Source: Candidatus Anstonellales archaeon (GTDB taxonomy: Archaea > Micrarchaeota > Micrarchaeia > Anstonellales > CG1-02-47-40). From it: a DNA stretch of 64,000 bases. How positions within the stretch are numbered: position 1 is the stretch's first letter; each line of letters opens with the position of its first letter. Position numbers and translations under genes: made by a program. The stretch spans positions 62,001-126,000 of the forward strand of contig JAWCQO010000002.1 of NCBI GenBank assembly GCA_038869735.1, given 5' to 3'. The notes beneath the pieces were generated by a model that was given only the letters and a program-made list of their open reading frames with translations, did no database searches and had not been told where the DNA came from. Shown here one piece after another: positions 35,822 to 44,336 of this stretch.

Positions 35822-35915
35822 TTCTTACACCTCCAAAGAGATACCAAAACAAAATACCATAGAGAATATTTAAAATCCTTTCTCTCGATAAGCGAACAAT
35901 CCTACCTCCATAAAA

Positions 35916-36878
35916 TCAAGGATTCTTTCCAATCAGCATAACCTGAGCTAATAGCGCTTCCAACTGTATTCTCTCATTGGCACCCTCAACCATTCTAAAA
36001 TTATACTCTCCTATCCGATCTACAAGATGAACTTTTTTTTCTTCTGCAATTGGCAACGAAGGTACCTCTCGATAGATTTGCAAGATTACATCCTCTCCAG
36101 ACATTCCATATTTTATCATAAGCTCATCTAACATGTTTCTAGCTTCACTAAACCGTCCGCGAAGAGCCGCTTCAATCATTTTTCTTATTTCAGAAGGCTG
36201 TGCATGCGAGCCCATCTTATAAACTGCCTCTGGTGTTATCTTTTTTGATTGGAAAGAAACGCCCTGCAAGACGTTTATTGCCTTTCGCATATCCCCTCCA
36301 CTTACATATAGAAGCGTTGATATGGCCTCTTCTGATATCGTTAAACCTTCATTTTTAGATATTCTCTCAACCATGCGGCGCATGCTATCATCTGAGAGAG
36401 GCAAGAACCTAAACACCGAACATCTACTCTGCAGTGGCTCTATTATTTTTGAGGAGTAGTTGCACGAGAGGATAAAGCGCGTTGCTGAAAGGTATCTCTC
36501 CATCGTTCTTCTAAGTGCATGCTGCGCATCCGGAGTAAGCGCATCAGCTTCATCTAAGAATATAATTTTAAACGGGACGGACTGTATAGCGACGCTGCGC
36601 GCAAAATCCTTTATTTTTCCCCTTACTACATCTATGCCCCTCTCGTCACTTGCGTTGAGCTCTAAAAGGTTTCCTGAAATGTCCTCTCCATACAAATCAT
36701 GTGCAAGTGCTATGGTTGCCGTTGTCTTTCCAATTCCAGGTGGCCCAGCAAAAAGGAGGTTTGGTAAATTACGGCTTTTCACAAAAGCCTTTAATGCCTC
36801 AACAACGTAATCCTGCCCAATCATATCAGAAAGCGTTTTTGGGCGATACTTCTCGGTCCAAGGTAATATCTCTTCCAT
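35916..36878 (-). CDS. rfcS: Replication factor C small subunit
   Basis: 320 aa AAA+ clamp loader subunit that opens PCNA. ATG 36878 gives the family start MEEILPWTEKYRPKTLSDMIGQ. Walker A is GPPGIGKTT, Walker B FLDEADALT, sensor 1 LSCNYSSKI, the arginine finger box SRCSVFRF, and sensor 2 GDMRKAINVLQ. Length and domains are canonical. TATA-like ACTTATATAAGG (minus strand, about 36909-36920) lies 31-42 nt upstream. The large subunit RfcL and PCNA are outside the window. NreA at 62-63 kb carries a possible PCNA-binding motif. Confidence 0.96.
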   Translation of the reverse strand: MEEILPWTEKYRPKTLSDMIGQDYVVEALKAFVKSRNLPNLLFAGPPGIGKTTATIALAHDLYGEDISGNLLELNASDERGIDVVRGKIKDFARSVAIQSVPFKIIFLDEADALTPDAQHALRRTMERYLSATRFILSCNYSSKIIEPLQSRCSVFRFLPLSDDSMRRMVERISKNEGLTISEEAISTLLYVSGGDMRKAINVLQGVSFQSKKITPEAVYKMGSHAQPSEIRKMIEAALRGRFSEARNMLDELMIKYGMSGEDVILQIYREVPSLPIAEEKKVHLVDRIGEYNFRMVEGANERIQLEALLAQVMLIGKNP

Positions 36879-36991
36879 AAAATCGCGCAATAGTTTTTTT
36901 GGGACAAACCTTATATAAGTTGTTTTGACCAAATAAACATAGCTCTCTACCTCAACACGAATAGCAGGTTGTTGCTCCAGCGGTGCCTAAT

Positions 36992-37342
36992 ATGGACGAG
37001 AAAAAAAAGGATCTTGCATTTATTTTACTTACTTCAGCAATCCTGTTGTTGCTTATCTATACAACTGGAGCTGGTGGTTTTAATCAAGCAGGAATAGCGT
37101 TAATCGCACTGGCTTTTTGTGGTGTGGTCAGTGGCTATATTATGTTTGACATTTTTAGAAAAAACTTGACTGCAAAACAATCAGGGTTAGTTATGGCTGC
37201 ATCATCCATCCTCGCAATTGTAGCCTCCTCAATCCTCATTCTTGGAAAATTATCCTTTTCCAGCCTCGGTTTCATATTTATATTATTCTTCCTCCTCCCA
37301 CCAATAAGCGTGATTAGCAGAACACGCCTTGTCGAATCTTGA
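36992..37342 (+). CDS. Small membrane protein of unknown function
   Basis: 116 aa from ATG 36992, preceded by GGTG; GTG 36983 is an in-frame alternative. Four hydrophobic segments: about 9-26, 33-51, 64-84 and 90-107. The N-terminus (DEKKKDL) is charged and cytosolic. No family was recognised. It ends 8 nt before the ileS start and may be the first gene of that transcript. It diverges from rfcS. Confidence 0.6.
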   Translation: MDEKKKDLAFILLTSAILLLLIYTTGAGGFNQAGIALIALAFCGVVSGYIMFDIFRKNLTAKQSGLVMAASSILAIVASSILILGKLSFSSLGFIFILFFLLPPISVISRTRLVES

Positions 37343-37350
37343 ATAGGGGC

Positions 37351-40300
37351 ATGATTGAAATGCACAATCAAATTTCTCTTGAACAAGAAATATTGGATTT
37401 TTGGAAAAAGGAGAAAATATACCAAAAGTCAAACAATAAAAACAAAAATAACGAATTGTTTTTTTTCTGTGACGGCCCCCCTTACGCCACAGGACAGATA
37501 CACCCCGGAACAGCATGGAATAAGTGTCTCAAAGATTCAGTATGCAGATACAAGCGCATGTGTGGAAAATCTGTTCGCGCACAGCCAGGCTACGATACCC
37601 ACGGCCTTCCCATAGAAGTAAAGGTGGAACAGGAGCTACAAATAACTTCCAAGAAGGAGATAGAAGAGCGGGTAGGTGTTGAAAAATTCATAAACAAATG
37701 TAGGGACTTTGCAACTCGCCATATCTCACTAATGAGTAGTCAGTTTGAGCGATGCGGAGTATGGATGGACTTTGATTCTCCTTATATAACTTACAAAGAC
37801 AATTACATCGAATCTTCATGGGCAACTATAAAGAGGGCTTACGAGCGAGGGCTTCTGTCGCGCGGTCTATACGTGCTTCCATACTGCGCAAGATGTGAAA
37901 CTACTCTCGCAAACTATGAATTAGAATATGAGGAGGATACCGACCCAAGCATCTACGTAAAATTTAAGCTTCAAAACTCAGACGAATATTTGGTCATATG
38001 GACAACTACTCCATGGACACTCATATCCAATATGGCAGTGATGGTTCATCCTACATTAACATATGTTAAAGCAAAAGTAAACGGAGAAATTTGGATAATA
38101 GCAAAGGAGAGATTAGATGCAGTGATGGCTTTTGCCAATTCTTCAGCAATCATCATTGGGGAATTCTCTGGAAAAAAACTTGAGGGACTAAAATATGAAC
38201 ATCCACTACAAAAGAAGATAGGGAAGGAATATGAGCGAAAAGTCGTTTTGTCTGACGAATTTGTTAGTGTTGAAGACGGAAGCGGACTTGTTCACTGCGC
38301 ACCAGGTCATGGCCCACAGGACTTCATAATAGGAAAGAGATTTGATATAGAAATATTCTCTCCGCTTGATTCTGCAGGAAAATTTACCTCTCAAGCAGGG
38401 GCTTATGCCGGCAAGAAGACAAATGAAGTTGAAGAGGAAATACTCTCTGACTTGGAGAATTCCGGTTGCCTTATCTATGCAGGAAAAATGAGGCATCGCT
38501 ATCCTCATTGTTGGAGGTGCAAAACAAAGCTTATCTACTTAGCTACTGAACAGTGGTTCATAACAATAAACAAGCTCAAGGATAGGATGCTGGAAGAGAT
38601 AGAAGAATGCAAATGGCAGCCTCCATTTGCAAAGCTTAGGTTTATCGATTTTGTTCGGGCTGCCCCAGATTGGTGTATTTCACGTCAAAGATACTGGGGA
38701 ATTCCGCTTCCTATTTGGGTTTGTAAAGATTGCAGCGCTTTTAAGGTTATAGGTTCGCTGGCAGAGCTTGGAGTGAACATCAATGATCTTCATAAGCCTA
38801 AGCTGGACAAAATAGAGCTTGACTGCGAGAAGTGCTCAGGCAAGATGAAAAGAACACCAGATATTCTAGATGTCTGGTTTGATTCGGGCAACGCAGTTTG
38901 GGCTCAGTTTGAGGGAAGCGAATACCCTTATCCTGCCCACCTCATCATAGAAGGAAAAGACCAAATTCGAGGCTGGTTCTACTCTCTTCTTGGAAGTGGC
39001 ATTGTCCTCAAAGATAAAATACCATACGCTTCAGTTCTCATGCACGGATTTTTTGTAGATGAGAAAGGAGAAAAAATGTCAAAATCTCTTGGAAATTTTG
39101 TTCAACTTGAAGAAATCATAGGAAAGTATGGAGCAGACCCATTTAGGCTATGGTGTCTCTCATCAACAATATGGGAAGATTTGAGATTCTCTTGGGATGA
39201 AATACGCGAAGCTTCGCGAGATGTTGGAATCCTCTATAACCTCGGCATCTATCTTCAGCGTTTTTATCCTGAAAGCAAGATACCTTTCAAAAAGCCTACC
39301 AAACCAGAAGACATCTATATTCTCTCACGGCTTGAAAGCACTGCAAAAGAATGTACTGAAGCCTTTGAAGAATACAGAATCCACGACGCAGTAAAAGCTA
39401 TCAGGAGATTTATAGTTGAGGACATCAGCCATTTCTACCTCAAACTTATCAAAAAAAGAGATGACGAGGAGGCATTGTCATACCTCTATGGGTCGGTGCT
39501 TGGTGCCATAACGTTGGCTTCCCCAATAATACCGTTCACCTGCGAAGCAGTATATCAAAATTTTTTCAGAAGGTACGAAAAAGAAGAATCAGTGCATCTG
39601 CGGCCATGGTATACGGCAGATGATATGGGTATAAATAGACTTATAGAGCGGAGAGTCAGCATTGTATTAGAAATAATAGCGGCTGCCACACACGCGCGAC
39701 AAAAAGCAGGAATAAAACTTAGGTGGCCGCTTGAGGAGATGCTTATCTGGAGTGAAAACAGTGAGGTAAAGGACACTACAGTAGAACTTTCCCAGATATT
39801 ATCCGAAATGGCTAATGTAAAGAAGGTTTCGTTTGCAAAGCCACATTCACTAACGTTTTCATTGACAATAAATTACGAAAAGATAAATGAAGAATTCAAA
39901 CAAAATGCACAATGGATAATTGATAAGCTTAAAAAAGCGGACCCTGAAGTAATAGAAAGCGAACTTTTAAAAAATGGAATGTTCGTTCTTGAGAAATACA
40001 AGATTACTAAAGAAATGGTCTCAGTTGCACAGCAGGCAGCAGAGGGCTACGCCATATCTTCTTTTGATGACGGAATTGTTTATATAAAAACAAAAATGTC
40101 CAGACAACTTATGTGTGAAGCAATGATTCGTGAAGTTGCAAGGAGGGTACAGATCGAGCGCAAGAAACTAGGTCTCGTCGAAAAGAACAAGATATCGCTT
40201 GAAATCTCGTGTAGCAACGAACTCAGGTCCATGCTTGAAGAGGGCAGAGAACATCTTGCTACTCAGGTTAATGCTTCCTCTTTGGAGTTTTCCAAAGACC

Positions 40301-40365
40301 TAAAAAACGCCTCTCGTTTTGAAATAGACGGAGAAATAGTCCTCATCAGAATTACAAGATTATGA
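37351..40365 (+). CDS. ileS: Isoleucyl-tRNA synthetase
   Basis: 1004 aa class I synthetase. ATG 37351 (or 37360) gives the usual start EQEILDFWKKEKIYQKS. The HIGH motif is HPGT in GQIHPGTAWNKCLKD, close to the archaeal/eukaryotic HLGT form. The editing domain (about 200-400) contains TTTPWTL, and KMSKSLGNF is the KMSKS loop near 575. A zinc-type C-terminal region and the anticodon domain follow, with HARQKAGIKLRWPL. DTHGLPIEVKVEQEL is the signature that separates IleRS from LeuRS and ValRS. Sequence type is archaeal/eukaryotic, not the bacterial mupirocin-sensitive form. No truncation. Confidence 0.97.
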   Translation: MIEMHNQISLEQEILDFWKKEKIYQKSNNKNKNNELFFFCDGPPYATGQIHPGTAWNKCLKDSVCRYKRMCGKSVRAQPGYDTHGLPIEVKVEQELQITSKKEIEERVGVEKFINKCRDFATRHISLMSSQFERCGVWMDFDSPYITYKDNYIESSWATIKRAYERGLLSRGLYVLPYCARCETTLANYELEYEEDTDPSIYVKFKLQNSDEYLVIWTTTPWTLISNMAVMVHPTLTYVKAKVNGEIWIIAKERLDAVMAFANSSAIIIGEFSGKKLEGLKYEHPLQKKIGKEYERKVVLSDEFVSVEDGSGLVHCAPGHGPQDFIIGKRFDIEIFSPLDSAGKFTSQAGAYAGKKTNEVEEEILSDLENSGCLIYAGKMRHRYPHCWRCKTKLIYLATEQWFITINKLKDRMLEEIEECKWQPPFAKLRFIDFVRAAPDWCISRQRYWGIPLPIWVCKDCSAFKVIGSLAELGVNINDLHKPKLDKIELDCEKCSGKMKRTPDILDVWFDSGNAVWAQFEGSEYPYPAHLIIEGKDQIRGWFYSLLGSGIVLKDKIPYASVLMHGFFVDEKGEKMSKSLGNFVQLEEIIGKYGADPFRLWCLSSTIWEDLRFSWDEIREASRDVGILYNLGIYLQRFYPESKIPFKKPTKPEDIYILSRLESTAKECTEAFEEYRIHDAVKAIRRFIVEDISHFYLKLIKKRDDEEALSYLYGSVLGAITLASPIIPFTCEAVYQNFFRRYEKEESVHLRPWYTADDMGINRLIERRVSIVLEIIAAATHARQKAGIKLRWPLEEMLIWSENSEVKDTTVELSQILSEMANVKKVSFAKPHSLTFSLTINYEKINEEFKQNAQWIIDKLKKADPEVIESELLKNGMFVLEKYKITKEMVSVAQQAAEGYAISSFDDGIVYIKTKMSRQLMCEAMIREVARRVQIERKKLGLVEKNKISLEISCSNELRSMLEEGREHLATQVNASSLEFSKDLKNASRFEIDGEIVLIRITRL

Positions 40366-40380
40366 TGGCAACCAACTTAC

Positions 40381-41361
40381 TTACACCATCCAGAAATTTA
40401 CCCCAAAAATCTCGCCTCCGAATGCCCTCGAGAGCTGAATAACCGCAAACGCTGAAATTAAAAAGCCAAAGAATGGCATAATAATGTTCTGCATAGTAAG
40501 AAGAGAAAGCAATGCTGAGTATTTTGCAAAAATCTCAGCAACCCTATCAACAAACTTTTCGCTTCTTAATCTGTCTATTTGATGTCTTATGTTTGCGCCA
40601 TCAGATAAATCAACTGATGCTATAGCCCCAAAATCCGCATGAAAGTCTGAAAGTGTACTTGAGAGCCCCTCGTACGCTATCCATCCATCAGATTCTAATG
40701 ACAATGAAAGATAGATTGAAAGAGGAAAAAATATGTAGGCTCCAATCGCAAGTCCAATGAACGCTCCCCCTATTTTTCTTGTTGCAAAGAATGAACGAAA
40801 GAATATCCCAATAGGAAAAAGAAGAGAGAGTGCGTATTTAGATAAAAAATCAACAATCAAATATTGAATATTCGTAGCCACCATAATGATCAGAAGATAA
40901 AACTGTATAAGCCACAGATTGGTTGCCGAAGATTCAAGGGAAAAAAACGGCTGCGCTGAAACAGAACCAAAAGTAAACGAGAGTTTAGAAACAAATCCTA
41001 TTATGTTGGTTGTAACTGCACTCGACTGCATAAGCGCTGAGAGCTGGCTATAAACTTTGTTAAGGCTACAAAGAGACGTTGCAAGTATAGACGCATCTCC
41101 AAGACAACCATCAAAAAGAAGCCCTGGAGGTACACTCTCCTTTCCTAGCGAATCTATTATGGTGGTAATCGTAAATGCCCCTCCAACAAGAGCTCCATTT
41201 ATTATCGACTGAAAGAGCTCCTCAAAACCAAAAGCGCTTAGGCGCTTTGACGAAAACGCCTTCCCTAAGCCTATCAAAATACCGGAAATTATTATCGATA
41301 TCAGAACTAGCGTTGAAGCAATAGCATAGCTTGCTCTTGCAAAGCTTTCATCCACTATCAT
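40381..41361 (-). CDS. Polytopic membrane protein, candidate VirB6/CedA-like channel subunit
   Basis: 326 aa. About six membrane helices: near 13-33, 52-70, 153-173, 176-198, 203-230 and 297-320. A large outside-type loop from about 72 to 150 holds two Cys (CLGDASILATSLC) that could form a disulfide, and a second charged loop runs 235-295. It is the last gene of a three-gene run behind a pilin-like 81 aa protein. In type IV secretion and in the Ced DNA-import system of Sulfolobales a polytopic VirB6/CedA protein is encoded beside the pilin-like VirB2/CedA1. That makes a channel role plausible. No direct sequence match can be claimed. Confidence 0.6.
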   Translation of the reverse strand: MIVDESFARASYAIASTLVLISIIISGILIGLGKAFSSKRLSAFGFEELFQSIINGALVGGAFTITTIIDSLGKESVPPGLLFDGCLGDASILATSLCSLNKVYSQLSALMQSSAVTTNIIGFVSKLSFTFGSVSAQPFFSLESSATNLWLIQFYLLIIMVATNIQYLIVDFLSKYALSLLFPIGIFFRSFFATRKIGGAFIGLAIGAYIFFPLSIYLSLSLESDGWIAYEGLSSTLSDFHADFGAIASVDLSDGANIRHQIDRLRSEKFVDRVAEIFAKYSALLSLLTMQNIIMPFFGFLISAFAVIQLSRAFGGEIFGVNFWMV

Positions 41362-41381
41362 AAGCCTCGAGTCGGTTTGAG

Positions 41382-41627
41382 CTATTGAAGTAGTTTAAGC
41401 GAAGTGTCCCGTATAATAACCGCAGCCCCAAGTATAGCTGCAACAATAATGCCGCCGACAATCATCCCAATTGCAACGCTCTGCCACCTTCCTTTGACTT
41501 CGGACGGTTGAGTTTGTGCAACGCCGTATACTATACCTCCAAGCACAATAAGTATAAGCGATATTACAGGTCCGATGTTAGTAAGAGTGGCCTGTATTCC
41601 AGCAAGAAGCGTTTCTATATATGCCAT
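41382..41627 (-). CDS. TrbC/VirB2/CedA1-like pilin candidate
   Basis: 81 aa. Two hydrophobic helices (about 17-36 and 50-72) are joined by a short polar loop QPSEVKGRWQ with Lys/Arg. The second helix is Gly/Ala/Ile-rich (AIGMIVGGIIVAAILGAAVII). This is the architecture of VirB2/TrbC conjugation pilins and of archaeal CedA1, without a cleavable class III signal peptide. AGGAGGT lies 6 nt before the ATG, the strongest ribosome site of the three-gene run, as expected for a protein made in high copy number. The gene starts 5 nt after the 180 aa membrane protein. The assignment rests on size and topology, not on alignment. Confidence 0.6.
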   Translation of the reverse strand: MAYIETLLAGIQATLTNIGPVISLILIVLGGIVYGVAQTQPSEVKGRWQSVAIGMIVGGIIVAAILGAAVIIRDTSLKLLQ

Positions 41628-41632
41628 TTTTC

Positions 41633-42175
41633 TTACCTCCTAACCAAAAATACAAACATCAGTGCTCCAGCCGCAGCAAAGATAGCAGAACCTATTGACA
41701 ACAAACCACCCAACATTATACTTGAAATTACTGCGATTACCAAGACATCAGTGGTTGCATTTATATTATTGTAAACATCAATCGCTATTGTAATAAAGAT
41801 ACCAATTGCAGAACCAAAAAGGCCACATATAGCACCCGTAAAGGCATTTACGCCTCTCTCCATTACTCGTCCCTCCAAATTTCTAAGTACAAAAGCAGAG
41901 ATCATACCCCCAAGAAAAGATGCTACGCAGATTGCAGGAAACAAAATCCACGAGTAGACTCTTAATTCTGAAACTCTTATAAGTGAAACGGTCAGCTTCA
42001 CAATATGAAATGCCACTATTATTGAGCTGCCCATTCCGGCAGCAAGTAAAATATTTGTTATTGGCCACATTTTTGCAGAAGGAGTATCCATTGCAACCTG
42101 ACTGATACCATAATCGGGTGACCCTTCTTCTTTTCTTTTTTGCGAAGGAGGCATAATTCCTTTACTCTCTGACAT
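41633..42175 (-). CDS. Four-helix membrane protein, first gene of the pilin-like cassette
   Basis: 180 aa, not recognised. A 35-residue soluble N-terminus rich in Ser/Lys/Pro is followed by four hydrophobic segments: about 42-64, 76-97, 110-132 and 142-175. Two Gly-rich helices contain GAICGLFGSAIGIF and IMLGGLLSIGSAIF. The stop is 5 nt from the pilin-like gene, so these are one operon. Accessory membrane proteins of this size occur beside CedA/CedA1 in Sulfolobales, but the similarity here is only in context. A dyad TTGAG-T-CTCAA lies 22-32 nt upstream (42197-42207). Confidence 0.6.
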   Translation of the reverse strand: MSESKGIMPPSQKRKEEGSPDYGISQVAMDTPSAKMWPITNILLAAGMGSSIIVAFHIVKLTVSLIRVSELRVYSWILFPAICVASFLGGMISAFVLRNLEGRVMERGVNAFTGAICGLFGSAIGIFITIAIDVYNNINATTDVLVIAVISSIMLGGLLSIGSAIFAAAGALMFVFLVRR

Positions 42176-42250
42176 TTTTTAAATGTAATGTAGGTCTTGA
42201 GTCTCAAAAACAATACAGCTTTTAAGCAATCTCAAATTAGTTATATTACA

Positions 42251-43096
42251 ATGGCAAAGGATGAGAAAACGATTGTTGAGCTAGATGCATCAAAAAGCGC
42301 TCAAGAAAATGCTTCAACTTATTTTGAGATGGCAAAAAAGGCAAAAGTAAAACTTTCTAGAGTAAAGGCCGCCCTTGCTCAGAGTATCCTTGAACTTGAG
42401 AAACTAAAATCAGAAAAGCAAAAAGATAGGGGGTCCAATAGCTTAAGGGATTCTTCATCCCAACTTCTAAGTCTCTTTAGTATAAAAAGAAAGAAAGAAT
42501 GGTTTGAGCAATTTCACTTCTTTGTCACTCCTCAAAAAAAACTCGTAATTGCCGGAAGAAGCAGTAAGCAAAACGACCTAATCTATTCGAAATATATAGA
42601 AGACAACGACCTTTTTTTTCACGCAGATATCCAAGGAGCTCCCGCAACGGTACTAAAAAATGGGCTGCATGCCGATAATCCAGAAAAGCTCCTTAGTGCT
42701 CAGTTTGCGGCTTCTTATTCTTCTGCTTGGAAGGTAGGAGCAGCAAGTGTAGATGTCTATGCAGTAAGAAAAAATCAACTTTCAAAGCACTCACATGGAG
42801 GATTTATTCCCAAGGGTGGCTTTGCAATCACCGGAGAACGGGAGTGGTTTAGAAAAATCCCTCTGGGTTTAAAACTGTATGTTGATGAAAAAGGAATTCC
42901 ACGAGTAGTTCCTGAAAAAATGAATTTAATGCACAACTCAGTTCTAATCTATCCTAGGGGAAAAGATGACAAGCAGGAAGCTGCAAAAAAGATTGCTAAA
43001 GCACTCTCTTGCGATAAGGAAGAAATACTTTTACTTCTGCCTTCTGGAAAGTTTAGGGTAATTTCAGAATTTACCGATAAAGGAGCGAGGGGCTAA
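42251..43096 (+). CDS. Stand-alone NFACT-R (DUF814) domain protein
   Basis: 281 aa from ATG 42251, with TTTTAA about 26 nt upstream. A coiled-coil helix region (residues 1-70, ending AQSILELEKLKSE) is followed by the NFACT-R RNA-binding domain: KKEWFEQFHFFVT, KLVIAGRSSKQNDLIYSKY, NDLFFHADIQGAPATVLKN and the GGFIPKGGFAITGEREWF block. Full archaeal RqcH/NEMF proteins are about 650 aa with NFACT-N, HhH and CC-M domains before this. Those are absent. In bacteria and archaea RqcH marks stalled nascent chains on split 50S subunits, and Pelota and ABCE1 are encoded 7 kb away. No frameshifted remnant of the missing half is seen upstream. Confidence 0.85.
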   Translation: MAKDEKTIVELDASKSAQENASTYFEMAKKAKVKLSRVKAALAQSILELEKLKSEKQKDRGSNSLRDSSSQLLSLFSIKRKKEWFEQFHFFVTPQKKLVIAGRSSKQNDLIYSKYIEDNDLFFHADIQGAPATVLKNGLHADNPEKLLSAQFAASYSSAWKVGAASVDVYAVRKNQLSKHSHGGFIPKGGFAITGEREWFRKIPLGLKLYVDEKGIPRVVPEKMNLMHNSVLIYPRGKDDKQEAAKKIAKALSCDKEEILLLLPSGKFRVISEFTDKGARG

Positions 43097-43097
43097 C

Positions 43098-43658
43098 ATG
43101 AAACAAAAAAAAGTGCAAATCGCAGATGGCGTCTTTATGGTTACAAGTCAAGAAGGCCTCTGTTCTAATGTCTACGTTCTGATAGGCCGCAATGGAAAAA
43201 CTCTCCTTATTGATTCCGGAAGCGGGATTCTAGAATTTGATTTTGACCCTGACATCTGCCTCTTAACACACGGACACCTAGACCATACCTTAGGAGTCAA
43301 AAGTAGCTGGAATGAAGTTTATCTTCATCCTCAAGAATTTTCCTTTAAAGGTCCATATATCAAAATTCCTGACAACGCAAAAGCCTTTTCAAAATTCAAC
43401 GTTTTATTCCCACCATTTTTTCTTGAAATAATTCACACGCCAGGGCACACTCCCGGTAGCGTTTGCATTTTTGAACGAAAAAAAGGAATCCTTTTTTCTG
43501 GAGATACAAAGTTTGCTAAAGGAGGGCGGGGACGAACCGATCTTGGCGGCGACGAAAATAAAATAATAAATTCACTAAATCTAATAGAATCCCTACCATA
43601 CAAGCTTCTCTGTCCAGGACACGGAGACATTGAAAGAAGAAAACAAAGAACTCTTTAG
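43098..43658 (+). CDS. Metallo-beta-lactamase fold hydrolase
   Basis: 186 aa. The metal-binding set is complete: THGHLDH (the HxHxDH motif), HTPGHTPGS with the third His, SGDTKF with the bridging Asp and PGHGD with the last His. This is the glyoxalase II-like class that binds two metals. Short length and lack of a C-terminal domain do not show the substrate. It starts 1 nt after the NFACT-R stop and is followed 14 nt later by the glycosylase gene, so it belongs to the same transcript. GAGGGGC precedes the ATG. Confidence 0.88.
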   Translation: MKQKKVQIADGVFMVTSQEGLCSNVYVLIGRNGKTLLIDSGSGILEFDFDPDICLLTHGHLDHTLGVKSSWNEVYLHPQEFSFKGPYIKIPDNAKAFSKFNVLFPPFFLEIIHTPGHTPGSVCIFERKKGILFSGDTKFAKGGRGRTDLGGDENKIINSLNLIESLPYKLLCPGHGDIERRKQRTL

Positions 43659-43672
43659 CGAGATGCTTAAGA

Positions 43673-44314
43673 ATGAGGAAAAAAGGCCCAATATTAAAAG
43701 AAGAATACAGAAGGTTAAAAACAGCCATTCAGGCAAGGATATCCGAATTCGAATCTTTAGGGCGCACAGGCAACAAGAGCCTAATTTTTGCAGAACTCTG
43801 TTTTTGCTTACTAACTCCACAATCGTCAGCCATACGAGCAAACAAAGCAATTCAGGATCTTAAAGAGGCCGGCCTTCTTGCAGTTGGAAGAGCAGAAGAA
43901 ATAGCTCCGGTCATAAAAAAACACGGAGTGCGCTTTTTTAATACGAAAGCAAAGTACATTGCTAGCGCAAGAAACTTCGACTTGACCAAAGTGTTGGAAA
44001 TTGCTAAAAGGGATGAACGGGAAGCCCGCGAATTTTTGGTCAGAAGCGTAAAGGGAATGGGTTATAAGGAGGCATCACACTTTTTGCGCAATATAGGATT
44101 TGGAAAAACACTTGCAATTCTTGATAGGCACATTTTGAAGAATATTGCTCGGGAAGGAATAATGAAAAAGGGAGCTATCCCAAAGTCACTTAAAAAGACA
44201 GATTATCTCCATATAGAAGAAAAACTTTTGGACTTTTCAAAAGAGAAAAAAATACCCCTTCCTCATCTTGATTTGCTTTTATGGGCAAGAGAAACGGGTT
44301 TTATCTTTAAGTAG
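43673..44314 (+). CDS. ogg: 8-oxoguanine DNA glycosylase/AP lyase (Ogg2 family)
   Basis: 213 aa HhH-GPD superfamily enzyme that removes 8-oxoguanine and cuts the AP site. Family signatures: FAELCFCLLTPQSSAIRANKAI near residue 38, VRFFNTKAKYI, and KGMGYKEASHFLRNIGFG, which holds the catalytic Lys, followed by ILDRHILKNI with the catalytic Asp. This matches the Methanocaldococcus Ogg (Ogg2) type without an N-terminal TATA-like domain. It provides base excision repair alongside UvrABC. Start ATG 43673 lies 14 nt after the previous stop. Confidence 0.92.
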   Translation: MRKKGPILKEEYRRLKTAIQARISEFESLGRTGNKSLIFAELCFCLLTPQSSAIRANKAIQDLKEAGLLAVGRAEEIAPVIKKHGVRFFNTKAKYIASARNFDLTKVLEIAKRDEREAREFLVRSVKGMGYKEASHFLRNIGFGKTLAILDRHILKNIAREGIMKKGAIPKSLKKTDYLHIEEKLLDFSKEKKIPLPHLDLLLWARETGFIFK

Positions 44315-44336
44315 ACAACTATTAGAGGTGTAGACT

